A stretch of DNA of 64,000 nucleotides from CAZMZF01 sp964570765 (GCA_964570765.1 CAZMZF010000008.1:29343-93342); one strand, 5' to 3'. Shown: positions 25,429 through 33,751, counted from the first letter of the stretch. Notes: generated from the sequence alone by a model not told the origin. A program made the numbers and translations.

Positions 25429-26751
25429 TTGCGTTATCACAATTTAAAAATGGCGATTTATATTTTAACTATATTGACGGTCCAGTCTGCATTTTGTCAA
25501 ACTCCCCAGATAGATATAGCTTCATGTGATGTGACAGTAACCCTGGATTTACCCGATAGTCGGTTACTGGTCAGGGCTGGATTAACGCTTCACGGGGCTG
25601 ATACCGTTAATGTAATCGATTTGATACTGAGTTCAGATGCAGAAATAAAGTCGGTGAAATCTAAAACAAAAGGTGGCTGGATTGATCTTTCTTATAAATT
25701 CACGGGTAAAGATACTTTAAGCTTAACCATACCGCCTGCATTGAGATTGAATCGTGATTTAAAAATAGATTTTGAGTACCATTTTCCGTCTGGTGGATTA
25801 AAAGATAGCCTGATGATTTTTGACCGGGGGAATCGCTGGTATCCTCTAATACTGGATGATATTTTCGGGTTTAAGCTCAAGGTGGAAGTGCCGCCTGGTT
25901 ATATTGTTTTTTCTGCGGGAGATTTGATTGAAAAGAAAACCTCAGCCGAGTATTCTCAATTTACTTTTAAGAGCAAAATCCCGGTATTCAAACTGCCTCT
26001 GGTCATCGCAAAAACAGGGGTGTATAATAAGACTTTTAGAAAATGTAGCGGTAAAGAGATTTATTTTTATTCTACTTCAGTTGATAAAGAGGTAAAGGAA
26101 AAAATCATTTCCGAAGCCTGCGCTGCTTTAAAGTTCTATAATGAATATATCGGAGAATACCCGCATAATCGCCTGACCCTGGTTGAGATCCCTGAAATGG
26201 AAGGAACGAATATAGCAAGCGGTTTTTTAATGATCGGCTCGACGTTCATCGAAACATTCAAGCAAGGCTATTACGATAATCTTCATTTATCCATCGCGGC
26301 TCAATGGACTGCTGCCGGGGTATTTTTTAAACTTTTTGGAAAAGGGTTCTGGTTTTTCCAGTTATCCTTGCCCCATTATTTAAGGCTTATCTATCTTGAG
26401 CGAACAAAAGGAGAGGATGCTTTTATCACTGGATTAAATCAGGGACTGGATACATATAAAGAATTTGCTAACACAGATAAGGATATGCCGATAATCGAGG
26501 TCGACTTCCTGAATACAAAGGAAAAGGGTGCGATCATTTATGGAAAAGGTCCTTATATCCTGGACAAAGTGCGGAATGAAATAGGGGATGAAAACTGGAA
26601 TAAACTGATCAGGGATATTTATAAAGATTTCAAAGGGAAAATTTTATACTATGAGGATTTTATAAAATATCTTTCCAAATACGATAGGGACGGGAAATGT
26701 GTATCAAAATTTGAGAAAATGTTATCTGAAACAGGTCTGAATGGGGATTAA
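25429..26751 (+). CDS. M1 aminopeptidase-like protein lacking the zinc motif
   Basis: The start is TTG at 25429, five bases after AGGAGG. The 440-residue product has a signal peptide ending near SAFCQ, an N-terminal beta domain (about 25-200) and a helical gluzincin-like domain. Around residues 255-300 the family would show GAMEN-like sequence followed by HELAHQW. Here the text reads VEIPEMEGTNIASGFLMIG and then LHLSIAAQWTAAGVFF. The position of HExxH is SIAAQ, with both histidines and the glutamate lost, although the downstream QW is kept. The protein should therefore be catalytically dead and may bind peptides or act as a scaffold. It follows the MFS gene closely and may be co-transcribed. 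Confidence 0.65.
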   Translation: MRYHNLKMAIYILTILTVQSAFCQTPQIDIASCDVTVTLDLPDSRLLVRAGLTLHGADTVNVIDLILSSDAEIKSVKSKTKGGWIDLSYKFTGKDTLSLTIPPALRLNRDLKIDFEYHFPSGGLKDSLMIFDRGNRWYPLILDDIFGFKLKVEVPPGYIVFSAGDLIEKKTSAEYSQFTFKSKIPVFKLPLVIAKTGVYNKTFRKCSGKEIYFYSTSVDKEVKEKIISEACAALKFYNEYIGEYPHNRLTLVEIPEMEGTNIASGFLMIGSTFIETFKQGYYDNLHLSIAAQWTAAGVFFKLFGKGFWFFQLSLPHYLRLIYLERTKGEDAFITGLNQGLDTYKEFANTDKDMPIIEVDFLNTKEKGAIIYGKGPYILDKVRNEIGDENWNKLIRDIYKDFKGKILYYEDFIKYLSKYDRDGKCVSKFEKMLSETGLNGD

Positions 26752-26792
26752 TAGTTCGAAGGGATATAGAAGAGAATATATGAGGAACAAAA

Positions 26793-26866
26793 TATACGTG
26801 GATGGGGCTTGTTCCCGCCCGCGGGCAACCCTGATCCCGCTTACTTCGGGACAAGCAGGGTCATTC
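26793..26866. repeat. Palindromes between the M1-like and NlpC/P60 genes
   Basis: GGGGCTTGTTCCCGCCCGCGGGC-like sequence (near 26803) is followed by CCCTGATCCCG ... CGGGACAAGCAGGG (26828-26860), a hairpin with a CCCG/CGGG inner stem. A similar GGGGTTTGTCCCCGCCCGTGGGCG unit precedes the gene at 25429. Open frames crossing these units in phase with the genes are not taken as coding. Confidence 0.6.
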
Positions 26867-26872
26867 AACAAC

Positions 26873-27367
26873 TTGCATCTACCAAAACCACTGGCAGTCA
26901 CCTGCAATAATATCGGGAGGATTTCTATTATCATATTCTTCTTTTTGCTGGTAAGCTGTGCCTCTTATCCCAGATATACCACTCACCTTTCTACTTATAC
27001 TCCTCAGGAGACTAAAATAGATAAAGTCAAGATGACCAGGATAATAGAGTCATATTTAGGAGAGCCTTATTCCAAGTATGATTGCTCAGCCCTGGTGCAT
27101 GAGGTTTATCGCAGATATTCAGGAATTTCTCTGCCCTCAGGTACTGAAAATCTTTACAAAATAGTGAAGAAAATTGACAGGGAGAATCTTTCCTTTGGTG
27201 ATTTAGTCTTTTTCACTGAGGATGGTTTTACCCCTTTCCACGTGGGAATCTATATCGGGGATAACCGGTTTGTCCATTCGTCTTCCTCCCAAGGGGTGAT
27301 TATCTCTTCCCTGGATGAAAAATATTATGCGAAAAGATATTTAGGGGGTAGAAGGGTGATACAGTAA
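26873..27367 (+). CDS. NlpC/P60 family lipoprotein peptidase
   Basis: The product is a cell-wall endopeptidase of the Spr/NlpC type. A hydrophobic stretch ending in the lipobox LLVSC is followed by the catalytic domain. The nucleophile Cys is in KYDCSALVHEVYRRY, the His in TPFHVGIYIG and the third polar residue in NRFVHSSSSQG. The start is uncertain. TTG at 26873 gives a basic N-region and is used here. A GGGAGG at 26918-26923 instead points to ATT at 26927, with no standard start after it. The frame upstream of 26873 runs through palindromic repeats. It would cut peptidoglycan stem peptides in the periplasm. Confidence 0.75.
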   Translation: MHLPKPLAVTCNNIGRISIIIFFFLLVSCASYPRYTTHLSTYTPQETKIDKVKMTRIIESYLGEPYSKYDCSALVHEVYRRYSGISLPSGTENLYKIVKKIDRENLSFGDLVFFTEDGFTPFHVGIYIGDNRFVHSSSSQGVIISSLDEKYYAKRYLGGRRVIQ

Positions 27368-27370
27368 AAA

Positions 27371-27490
27371 AAAGTTCAAAGGCTCAAAAGTTCAATGGTT
27401 CAAGGGGAAAACCTCACCCTTAGTTACTCTCCTTTCCTATCCTACGGATCCCTTTCGGGACGGATCCGTTTCACGGAAGAAAAGAGAGGG
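27371..27490. repeat. GTTCAA tandem repeat plus long nested palindrome
   Basis: At 27373-27405 short units of GTTCAA/GGCTCAAAA type repeat four times. At 27411-27490 CTCTCCTTTCC pairs with GGAAGAAAAGAGAG around two copies of ACGGATCC. The second part is the longer version of 18330-18374. The GTTCAA tandem also occurs at 40964-41008, and in the opposite orientation at 48108-48143. Confidence 0.7.
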
Positions 27491-27496
27491 GAAACT

Positions 27497-28654
27497 CTAC
27501 TGAAAACTCAATTTGATATTCACAATTTCCGGTCTGTTGCCGATACGCACTGGAGGACCCCAGGTGCCAACACCGGAGGAGACATATATCTGTGTATTAT
27601 CTTTCTTTTTATATCCCCAGCTTACTTCATAAATCATATTGGTGATATAATTAAAGGGCCAGAGCTGGCCTTGATGGGTATGGCCTGAAATCTGAAGGTC
27701 TACGCCGTTTTCAACTCCTTGGTCCAGATTGAAGGGCTGATGATCCAATAAAATGAGAGGATAACTCTTATTGACTTTGGTCAGTAACTCTTCCAGTGGT
27801 TTTCTCATCTTACCGGTAAAGCTTTTTATACCTCTATCTTCCCTGCCTATTATATAAAAGCTGTTGTTGATTTTTATTGCACTATCCCTCAAGACTGTTA
27901 CATTGTGGTCTTCCAGATATTTACATGCTTTTTCAACTCCTCCGATATATTCATGATTGCCGGTGATGGCAATGACTCCGAATGTCGATTTTATGTTCCT
28001 GAGTGCCTGGCCCAGGTTATATTTGATGACCGGAGCTAAATCCTCATCCATAATGTCTCCAGGCAAAAGGACAATATCAGGCTTAAGTTGATTTATCCGG
28101 TCAACGATCTGATTAAATCTCGATTTACCAATTAGAGTTCCAAGATGGATGTCTGAGGCAATCACGAGGTTTACTGTTTTTGTGTCATCAACTGATTTAG
28201 GGATGGTCAAATGAAGTGTTTTCATGCGGGGGTTTAGTGAGTTTATATGTCCTGCAGTGATCAGGATTGTAACAACCCCGATGGATACCAGAGCTATAAT
28301 CTGCTTTGCCCTGGCATAGTCATCGGTTATGAAAGATGGAAAAAAAGGGAACAAGTGATTAAACAGCCTTAAAAAATCTAATAGCAGGATAATCAGAAAA
28401 AAGTAGAGCATCGCAGATAGCCAGAAAGAGCCGATCCATATCATTACATTGCTGGGTATGGCAAGCCAGAATCTCTCCAATACCCTCCCAGCGATAAAAG
28501 AGAAAGCAAGAATCAGGAATAATATCAGATAATATACTCTCAGAGGAGAACTCGGGGGGATTGATTGCCATCCTCTAATAAAAATATAATAGTTGACCAG
28601 TCCGTAAATTGTAAAGAAGATGGTAAAAAACAGGATGAAATTTATGGTTTTCAT
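27497..28654 (-). CDS. Membrane-anchored metallophosphoesterase (YkuE-like)
   Basis: This 385-residue protein has about four N-terminal membrane segments (residues 1-150) and a C-terminal calcineurin-like phosphoesterase domain. The five metal-binding blocks are all present: ASDIHLG, LLPGDIMDE, ITGNHEYIGG, LLDHQP and SGHTHQGQLWP. Such proteins use two metal ions to cleave phosphoesters, and YkuE-like members are tied to envelope functions. It is convergent with the NlpC/P60 gene. The start ATG is followed by a basic and hydrophobic leader (MKTINFILFF). Confidence 0.88.
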   Translation of the reverse strand: MKTINFILFFTIFFTIYGLVNYYIFIRGWQSIPPSSPLRVYYLILFLILAFSFIAGRVLERFWLAIPSNVMIWIGSFWLSAMLYFFLIILLLDFLRLFNHLFPFFPSFITDDYARAKQIIALVSIGVVTILITAGHINSLNPRMKTLHLTIPKSVDDTKTVNLVIASDIHLGTLIGKSRFNQIVDRINQLKPDIVLLPGDIMDEDLAPVIKYNLGQALRNIKSTFGVIAITGNHEYIGGVEKACKYLEDHNVTVLRDSAIKINNSFYIIGREDRGIKSFTGKMRKPLEELLTKVNKSYPLILLDHQPFNLDQGVENGVDLQISGHTHQGQLWPFNYITNMIYEVSWGYKKKDNTQIYVSSGVGTWGPPVRIGNRPEIVNIKLSFQ

Positions 28655-28675
28655 TGGTAGTGTTTAAAAAAGTCT

Positions 28676-28743
28676 GTAGGGGCGACCCATCCTTCGGCTT
28701 CGCTCAGGACAGTGAGCTTGTCGAACTGCCGGGTCGCCCCTAC
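28676..28743. repeat. Palindrome inserted into another palindrome
   Basis: The outer arms GTAGGGGCGACCC (28676-28688) and GGGTCGCCCCTAC (28731-28743) are those of the family at 10064. The loop is replaced by a second hairpin unit of about 40 bases, CCTTCGGCTTCGCTCAGGAC followed by AGTGAGCTTGTCGAA. A relative of the inner unit is at about 40331-40360 (CCTTCGATAAGCTCAGGAT). Confidence 0.8.
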
Positions 28744-28803
28744 AAAGAAATTTCTACTCCTGCTTAAAAGGCGAATCACTTTGACTCGTAATTCTCTATA
28801 TAG

Positions 28804-29280
28804 TCATTTAAGATTCTTTATAAAATCTATGATCTCATTCATATCCGGTAGCTGGCTTATCTCATAGACCTTGAAAAATACGATTTTCTGATTTTCGTCA
28901 ATAATTATATTTGCCCGCTCTGAGAATCCGTTTTTCTCCCGGAAGATGCCATACCGTTTTGCTACCTCGCCGTGGGGCCAGAAATCTGATAATAGAGGGG
29001 TGTTCTCTATACCCAGACTTTTAGCCCAGGCTTTTTTGGATGGTACCGTATCAACGCTCATTCCAAAGGCTATGGTGTTCAATGAATCTAAAATCTCTTT
29101 ATTTTCTTCCAGGGATTTCATCTGTTTGGCACATACATCAGTCCAGGCAAGAGGGTGGAAAGAAAGGAGAATTCTTTTGCCACTAAATGAAGACAACTTA
29201 AAATCTTTTCCGTTCTGATCTTTCAAGGTAAAATCTTTTGCGATCTTTCCAATTTCATTTTTTCTTTCTTCTGCTGGCAT
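28804..29280 (-). CDS. Peroxiredoxin (AhpC/TSA family), single cysteine
   Basis: This 158-residue thiol peroxidase has a thioredoxin fold. The peroxidatic Cys is in SFHPLAWTDVCAKQM, in place of the usual FxPLAFTxVC, with a conserved Arg later (FSERANIIID). No other cysteine exists in the protein, so it is a 1-Cys type that needs an outside thiol for recycling. It would detoxify peroxides in the cytoplasm. The gene stands alone. The start ATG lies 12 bases after GGAGG on the minus strand. Confidence 0.88.
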   Translation of the reverse strand: MPAEERKNEIGKIAKDFTLKDQNGKDFKLSSFSGKRILLSFHPLAWTDVCAKQMKSLEENKEILDSLNTIAFGMSVDTVPSKKAWAKSLGIENTPLLSDFWPHGEVAKRYGIFREKNGFSERANIIIDENQKIVFFKVYEISQLPDMNEIIDFIKNLK

Positions 29281-29716
29281 TTTTACCTCCGTTTGTTATT
29301 TTTTAAACTTTTGGAAAATTAGTTATAGAAATGCAAAACTTAAATTATCTAAATAAATTTTACTCTTCAATATTTATTTACGGGAATTATACTTTTTTAG
29401 GAGGAAATTTCTTTTTCAAAATGATTGTTTTTACTTCAGGGACCAAGTCAACATTTGTTTTAGAAACTTAGCTTTTAATACTCAAACTCAAAACCCCAGA
29501 CTTTAAAATGTATTTAAAGTATCCCCTTGAGATGGGTTTCGCAACCGATTATCTTATATTAAAATAGTAGTTGTGATTCAGTAGCCCTGTGCTTCTGACC
29601 TAATCTGACTTCGCTCAAAGTGTTTTCCATTCCGAATAAAAAAGTGGGAACTCAGTTGTGTTGGTGGTGTAAAACATAGTATATTGTCGAAAATCCTTTA
29701 AGGAGAGGAGAAAGCA
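29281..29716. other. Divergent gene-free region
   Basis: The region is AT-rich and no gene or palindromic repeat is seen in it. It ends with AAGGAGAGGAG, the ribosome binding site of the serine hydrolase. It probably carries the promoters of both divergent genes, but no site stands out. Confidence 0.4.
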
Positions 29717-31132
29717 ATGAAAAAAAGCTTTACAGCATCTATATCACTGATAGCGATTTTGGTTTTCGCTGGTGTGGTGTGTGCTGGTGAGGAAGCAGCG
29801 GTTCGCTTTCCTGAGACCAGCGCTGGAAAGCGGGCTGAATCGTATTTCAGCGCATTCAACAGCAGCAACGAGAATGAAATGCGAACATATCTGGAGCAGA
29901 ACATCGCTCCCAGCAACCTTAAGGAGCGTCCCATCGAAGAACGCATGGCTGTATACCGGCAGCTTAAGAGCGACCTGGAGACATTAGAGCCAGTAAAAAT
30001 CCTCAAGGAGAGCACGGATGCGATCAAGCTGGTTGCTCGCTCTGCAAAGGAGACGTGGCTTGAGCTTGTCTTCGAGTTCGAAAAGAGTGCGCCTTATAAG
30101 CTCCTCGGCATAAGGATCATGCGCCTGGATGAGCCGCCTGATCTTAGCGCTCCGACGAGCCCGATAACCGAAGTGGAGATGCTAAAGGAGCTCGAGAATT
30201 TCATGGAAGGGATCTCACTTGAGGATGAGTTCTCCGGAGTGGTTCTGCTCGCGAAAGGGGAGAAGCCAATCTTCCGGAAAGCTTATGGCCTGGCGAGCAA
30301 AGAATACAACATCCCTAACCGTGTCGATACGCGCTTTAACTTAGGTTCGATCAACAAATTCCTGACTCGCATCGCGATTGAGCAGCTCGAGGGAAAAGGA
30401 GAACTCAGATTTGAGGACCCAATCAAAAACCATCTTCCAGACTTTCCCAATAAAGAAGCGGCTGAGAAGGTAACGATCCGCCATCTGCTGGACATGACTT
30501 CCGGAATAGGAGATTTCTTTGGCGAGAAGTATCAGTCCACTCCGAAGGATCGGATCAGGACCCTGTCTGACTATCTACTGCTCTTTGGGAATGAGCCACT
30601 CCTGTTCGAGCCAGGCACGAATCGCCAGTACTCTAATGGCGGGTACATAGTCCTTGGGTTAATCATAGAAAAGGTGAGCGGACAGACCTATTTCGATTAC
30701 GTCCGCGATCATATCTATAAGATTGCTGGAATGGAGAACATGACCCACCTCGAGGCTGACGTGCCAACGGAGAACGTGGCGAGTGGTTATACCAACAACT
30801 GGGATGAAAACGATCATCCCGGCGAGCCCAGGCGCAATAACATCTACACACGTCCTGCATGTGGAAGCTCTGCGGGAGGTGGGTATTCCACAGCTGACGA
30901 TCTTTTGAAACTGGTTGTTGCACTCAAGAAGAACGAGCTCTCGGCACCCAAAACTTCGGAGGAAATAAACCAACACGGCATCGCCATCGCGGGTGGGGCT
31001 CCCGGAATTAATGCCCTGGTGGAATCCAACCCCGAAACCGGCTACGTAATCATCGTTCTTTCGAATTACGACCCGCCAGCAGTGGACAAGGTTGCACGCA
31101 AGATCAACTCGTTCCTTGAGCGCTTGAAATAA
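29717..31132 (+). CDS. Exported serine hydrolase, class C beta-lactamase fold
   Basis: This 471-residue protein has a signal peptide (1-23) and an NTF2-like N-terminal region (about 30-150, AESYFSAFNSSNENEMRTYL). A beta-lactamase/esterase domain follows. The SxxK motif is GSINKF, the YxN motif is RQYSNGGY, and the third box is replaced by IAGGAPGINALV. The family includes D-aminopeptidases, esterases and penicillin-binding proteins, so true beta-lactamase activity is not implied. Codon use is visibly more GC-rich than that of its neighbours (many GAG, CTC, ATC and CGC codons), which suggests recent acquisition. Confidence 0.85.
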   Translation: MKKSFTASISLIAILVFAGVVCAGEEAAVRFPETSAGKRAESYFSAFNSSNENEMRTYLEQNIAPSNLKERPIEERMAVYRQLKSDLETLEPVKILKESTDAIKLVARSAKETWLELVFEFEKSAPYKLLGIRIMRLDEPPDLSAPTSPITEVEMLKELENFMEGISLEDEFSGVVLLAKGEKPIFRKAYGLASKEYNIPNRVDTRFNLGSINKFLTRIAIEQLEGKGELRFEDPIKNHLPDFPNKEAAEKVTIRHLLDMTSGIGDFFGEKYQSTPKDRIRTLSDYLLLFGNEPLLFEPGTNRQYSNGGYIVLGLIIEKVSGQTYFDYVRDHIYKIAGMENMTHLEADVPTENVASGYTNNWDENDHPGEPRRNNIYTRPACGSSAGGGYSTADDLLKLVVALKKNELSAPKTSEEINQHGIAIAGGAPGINALVESNPETGYVIIVLSNYDPPAVDKVARKINSFLERLK

Positions 31133-31308
31133 CATCATAGGTAAGGTGCTCTGCGTCCAGACGGGCTCCCCTAAGCACCTGAAAATCAATAGTATCAGGA
31201 GTGTGGCGCTCCTGTACTACTTACTGCTTTTGCAAGATTTTAAGAATAGATAAAAGGAGGAGTAATTAGAATAGTTCAGGATCCCGTGCTCTAGACAATT
31301 TTTTACTG

Positions 31309-32016
31309 TTAGTTTGCTTCTTCTTTCCTTTCTATCTTCCGATCTGGTATGTTTCGCTCATGTTTTTGGTTCCATAATTGTCCTTTATCCTTCAGACGCT
31401 TAGCCACTTCTAAACCAATAGGTGTCAAGGAAAGCTGTCGAATATCTTCTCCTTCAAGTATGATCAAACCTGAAGAAATAAGAGCTTTAACATCATCTTT
31501 AAAAGACTCATGATATTCCCATTTGTCAACTATCTCATCCCATTTGTTACGGTACATGTATATCTCCGACAAGGCACGACTTCTCTCAAATCTCACCATC
31601 AATTGTGAGATTTCAGACTCTTTCAAGATATTTATGACTTTCTCTTGTTTATTGGTTGTACTTGCGGAGACCTTAGATACGATTTCATCTGCCAGATGCG
31701 ATAATTGTTTCTCGATATCGATAATATTTGGTTGCACTGATGACGGAGAGTATTTTCTTTCCAAATATTTCGAGTAGAAAGTGTCTTCCTGCATCTCTGG
31801 ACGAAATTTTGTCTGAAGTAAGAAAAGGCTGATAATGAACATAGGGACGTTGAGAACAGCAGCAAACGTTAAAACCACGCTAAGCCATTGAGGTGAGTGG
31901 AGAAGACCAGCGGCGGTCAGAAAACTACCGTTTATTACCGCAAGGCCAGCAAGCCATGCAGCTAGAAGTTGTATCGGTTTTGTAATCTTGTGAGGAACGA
32001 TTTCGGGATTACTCAT
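31309..32016 (-). CDS. Unknown two-TM protein with winged-helix-like C-terminus
   Basis: This 235-residue protein has two hydrophobic segments (about residues 16-38 and 44-68). It continues with RPEMQEDTFYSKYLERKY, a helical region, and a C-terminal part that looks like a winged helix (DDVKALISSGLIILEGEDIR, LTPIGLEVAKRL). The end is very charged. The start ATG follows GGAGATACT. I do not recognise a named family. The layout, a membrane hairpin plus cytosolic helical and wHTH-like domains, occurs in accessory genes of uncertain role. It is not in an operon. Confidence 0.6.
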   Translation of the reverse strand: MSNPEIVPHKITKPIQLLAAWLAGLAVINGSFLTAAGLLHSPQWLSVVLTFAAVLNVPMFIISLFLLQTKFRPEMQEDTFYSKYLERKYSPSSVQPNIIDIEKQLSHLADEIVSKVSASTTNKQEKVINILKESEISQLMVRFERSRALSEIYMYRNKWDEIVDKWEYHESFKDDVKALISSGLIILEGEDIRQLSLTPIGLEVAKRLKDKGQLWNQKHERNIPDRKIERKEEAN

Positions 32017-32225
32017 AGTATCTCCTCTAACAAACTATTGATTATAGGGTTTCCATATAATAACCTTTATGTGCCTTGATAGTAGCCAAAGATATCCAAC
32101 TATGTTGCGCGCGATCTGCGATTTTCACATAGTTAATCAGTTTTTTAGTTATCACACTGAATATTATATAGTTTATAAAAACATCCCTGCCTTAGTGTTT
32201 ATATAAGATTCTTTTGTTTAATTAT

Positions 32226-32254
32226 ATTTTAATAATTCGCTCGTGAATTGTCAA
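32226..32254 (-). promoter_or_regulatory. Sigma-70-type promoter of the two-TM protein gene
   Basis: On the minus strand TTGACA (32254-32249), 17 bases, TAAAAT (32231-32226). It lies about 210 bases before the start codon, so the leader would be long. Confidence 0.45.
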
Positions 32255-32281
32255 GGTTAATTCTAAAGAAAATCGTAGAAA

Positions 32282-32315
32282 GGTAGGTTAGGGGATTCGA
32301 ACCCGCGACCCTCAG
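32282..32315 (-). pseudogene. Partial tRNA 3' end
   Basis: On the minus strand the sequence CTGAGGGTCGCGGGTTCGAA, followed by TCCCCTAACCTACC, has the variable/T-arm and acceptor 3' strand of a tRNA, but no 5' half or D arm. It matches the tRNA-His gene at 33294 over CTGAGGGTCGCGGGTTC. The two copies have the same orientation and are about 1 kb apart. Confidence 0.6.
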
Positions 32316-32360
32316 TAGTTGCTGGTCAAGAACCCAACTTCCTCATAACTTCTGAAGTCC

Positions 32361-33092
32361 TTATTTCACTAACACTAACTTTTTACTGCTGGAGAGGTCC
32401 CCAGCCTTTAGCTCGTACAAGTAAATCCCTGAAGCTACCTCTTCCCCCGATTCATCAGTGCCATCCCATAACACAGATTTATAACCCGGGGGCAGATTTT
32501 CTGAGACTAAGGTTTTTACCTTTCTTCCCAGAAGGTCATAAATAGTCAGATCAACAAAAGCTGAATTTTCAAGAGTAAATCCGATCTGGGTAAACTGATT
32601 AAAAGGGTTAGGATAGTTCTGGAATAGCTCAAATTTCCCAGGTACCGGAGCTGTCTCTTCATTGATATAAGTAGCTGGAGTTACTGTGAATCGTAACAGG
32701 GTGTCGGAATAACTAATCTGAGGTGTATCAGTAATCAGTTGATGATAAATAATCGCGATGTGCAGTGAATAGGAGTCAGCTTGCAGCTTGCCCAGATTAA
32801 ATGTTACAGACACGATGTGGGGCCATTGGGAACAGAGTTGATTAACGAACCAGTGAGATATTTCAAGAACAATGTGTGAATTACCATAAAGATCGTTCCA
32901 TAACCATTGGGGACCTTTTAGGACATGATTACAACCTAATGGTACACCTACTTCGACAATAACCGTTACACTGTCGTCAGTAGTGGGATTTGGCGGGATT
33001 ACATTGATAGAGGCAATCTGTGCCTGAGAATTTGGAAACGCAAGGAAAGACACAAATAAAAGAATTAACCAAAAAAGGTTTTTTGGTTTCAT
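32361..33092 (-). CDS. Small secreted protein with T9SS sorting domain
   Basis: This 243-residue protein has a signal peptide (cleavage probably after NSQAQ) and one beta-rich domain (about 26-140) with two Cys. A T9SS type A tail follows: KFELFQNYPNPFNQFTQIGF, then VDLTIYDLLGRKVKTLV and SGIYLYELKAGDLSSSKKLV. The tail sends the protein through the type IX secretion system. The function of the N-terminal domain is unknown. It has its own sigma-70 promoter at 33147-33175 and sits between a partial tRNA and the tRNA operon. Confidence 0.85.
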   Translation of the reverse strand: MKPKNLFWLILLFVSFLAFPNSQAQIASINVIPPNPTTDDSVTVIVEVGVPLGCNHVLKGPQWLWNDLYGNSHIVLEISHWFVNQLCSQWPHIVSVTFNLGKLQADSYSLHIAIIYHQLITDTPQISYSDTLLRFTVTPATYINEETAPVPGKFELFQNYPNPFNQFTQIGFTLENSAFVDLTIYDLLGRKVKTLVSENLPPGYKSVLWDGTDESGEEVASGIYLYELKAGDLSSSKKLVLVK

Positions 33093-33146
33093 TTTTGACT
33101 CCTTTGTTTAGTTTTTGATAGTTTTTGTTCCTCTTCTCTATCTAAA

Positions 33147-33175
33147 ATAATAGGGTTTTTGGCAGGATTTGTCAA
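33147..33175 (-). promoter_or_regulatory. Sigma-70 promoter of the small T9SS protein gene
   Basis: On the minus strand TTGACA (33175-33170), 17 bases, TATTAT (33152-33147), about 55 bases upstream of the ATG. Confidence 0.7.
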
Positions 33176-33293
33176 GAAAAAAAGACAAAAACTTTAGATT
33201 AAAAATAAAATTTATGAATAGGGAGTTAAAGAAGTTGTAGATCAGGAGCACAGGGCTCCTGACCTACTATTATGGACTAATCACTGTATTAAG

Positions 33294-33369
33294 GGTGGGT
33301 GACGGGATTTGAACCCGCGACCCTCAGGGCCACAACCTGATGCTCTAACCAGGCTGAGCTACACCCACC
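33294..33369 (-). tRNA. tRNA-His (GTG)
   Basis: A full cloverleaf with anticodon loop TTGTGGC. The extra G at -1 pairs with C73, as expected for tRNA-His. CCA is not encoded. It is the last gene of a three-tRNA operon. Confidence 0.95.
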
Positions 33370-33449
33370 GTATTGGTTAATGGTTCATAGTTAAAAAAGT
33401 AAAATCATTTTACCATTAACCAACCACCATGAACTACCCACTGCTTTTA

Positions 33450-33523
33450 TACCCCCGGCCCGATTCGAACGGGCGACCCTCTGCTTAGAAGGCAGATGCT
33501 CTATCCACCTGAGCTACGGGGGC
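33450..33523 (-). tRNA. tRNA-Arg (TCT)
   Basis: A full cloverleaf with anticodon loop CTTCTAA. CCA is not encoded. Confidence 0.95.
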
Positions 33524-33599
33524 AAATTTAGTGATGAGTGGTCAGTGATCAGTTATTATTTTCTAACCACTATAAACTGATTACTGATCACTGTTTTTC

Positions 33600-33673
33600 T
33601 CGGGGTGGGGGGATTTGAACCTCCGACAGCATGGTCCCAAACCATGTGCGCTACCAGGCTGCGCTACACCCCG
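33600..33673 (-). tRNA. tRNA-Pro (TGG)
   Basis: A full cloverleaf with anticodon loop TTTGGGA. CCA is not encoded. It is the first gene of the tRNA-Pro, tRNA-Arg, tRNA-His unit. Confidence 0.95.
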
Positions 33674-33751
33674 TTACCTTTCGATTCTAAAACCATAAAC
33701 AGTAAATAATACTACTTTAGATAATGTTTTTTCTCCAATCTAATACGTGAA

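Noticed and set aside
29717..31132. True class C beta-lactamase (antibiotic resistance)
   Set aside because: The third catalytic box is not KTG or HTG, and an NTF2-like domain is fused. The family is mainly esterases and peptidases.
30659..31189. Minus-strand frame of 176 codons inside the serine hydrolase gene
   Set aside because: Long antisense frames are expected in GC-richer genes. The forward frame has the SxxK and YxN motifs and a signal peptide.
32361..33092. A complete genomic island between the two tRNA-His ends
   Set aside because: Only 1 kb and one gene are enclosed and no integrase is present. At best it is a remnant, and it is reported as such.
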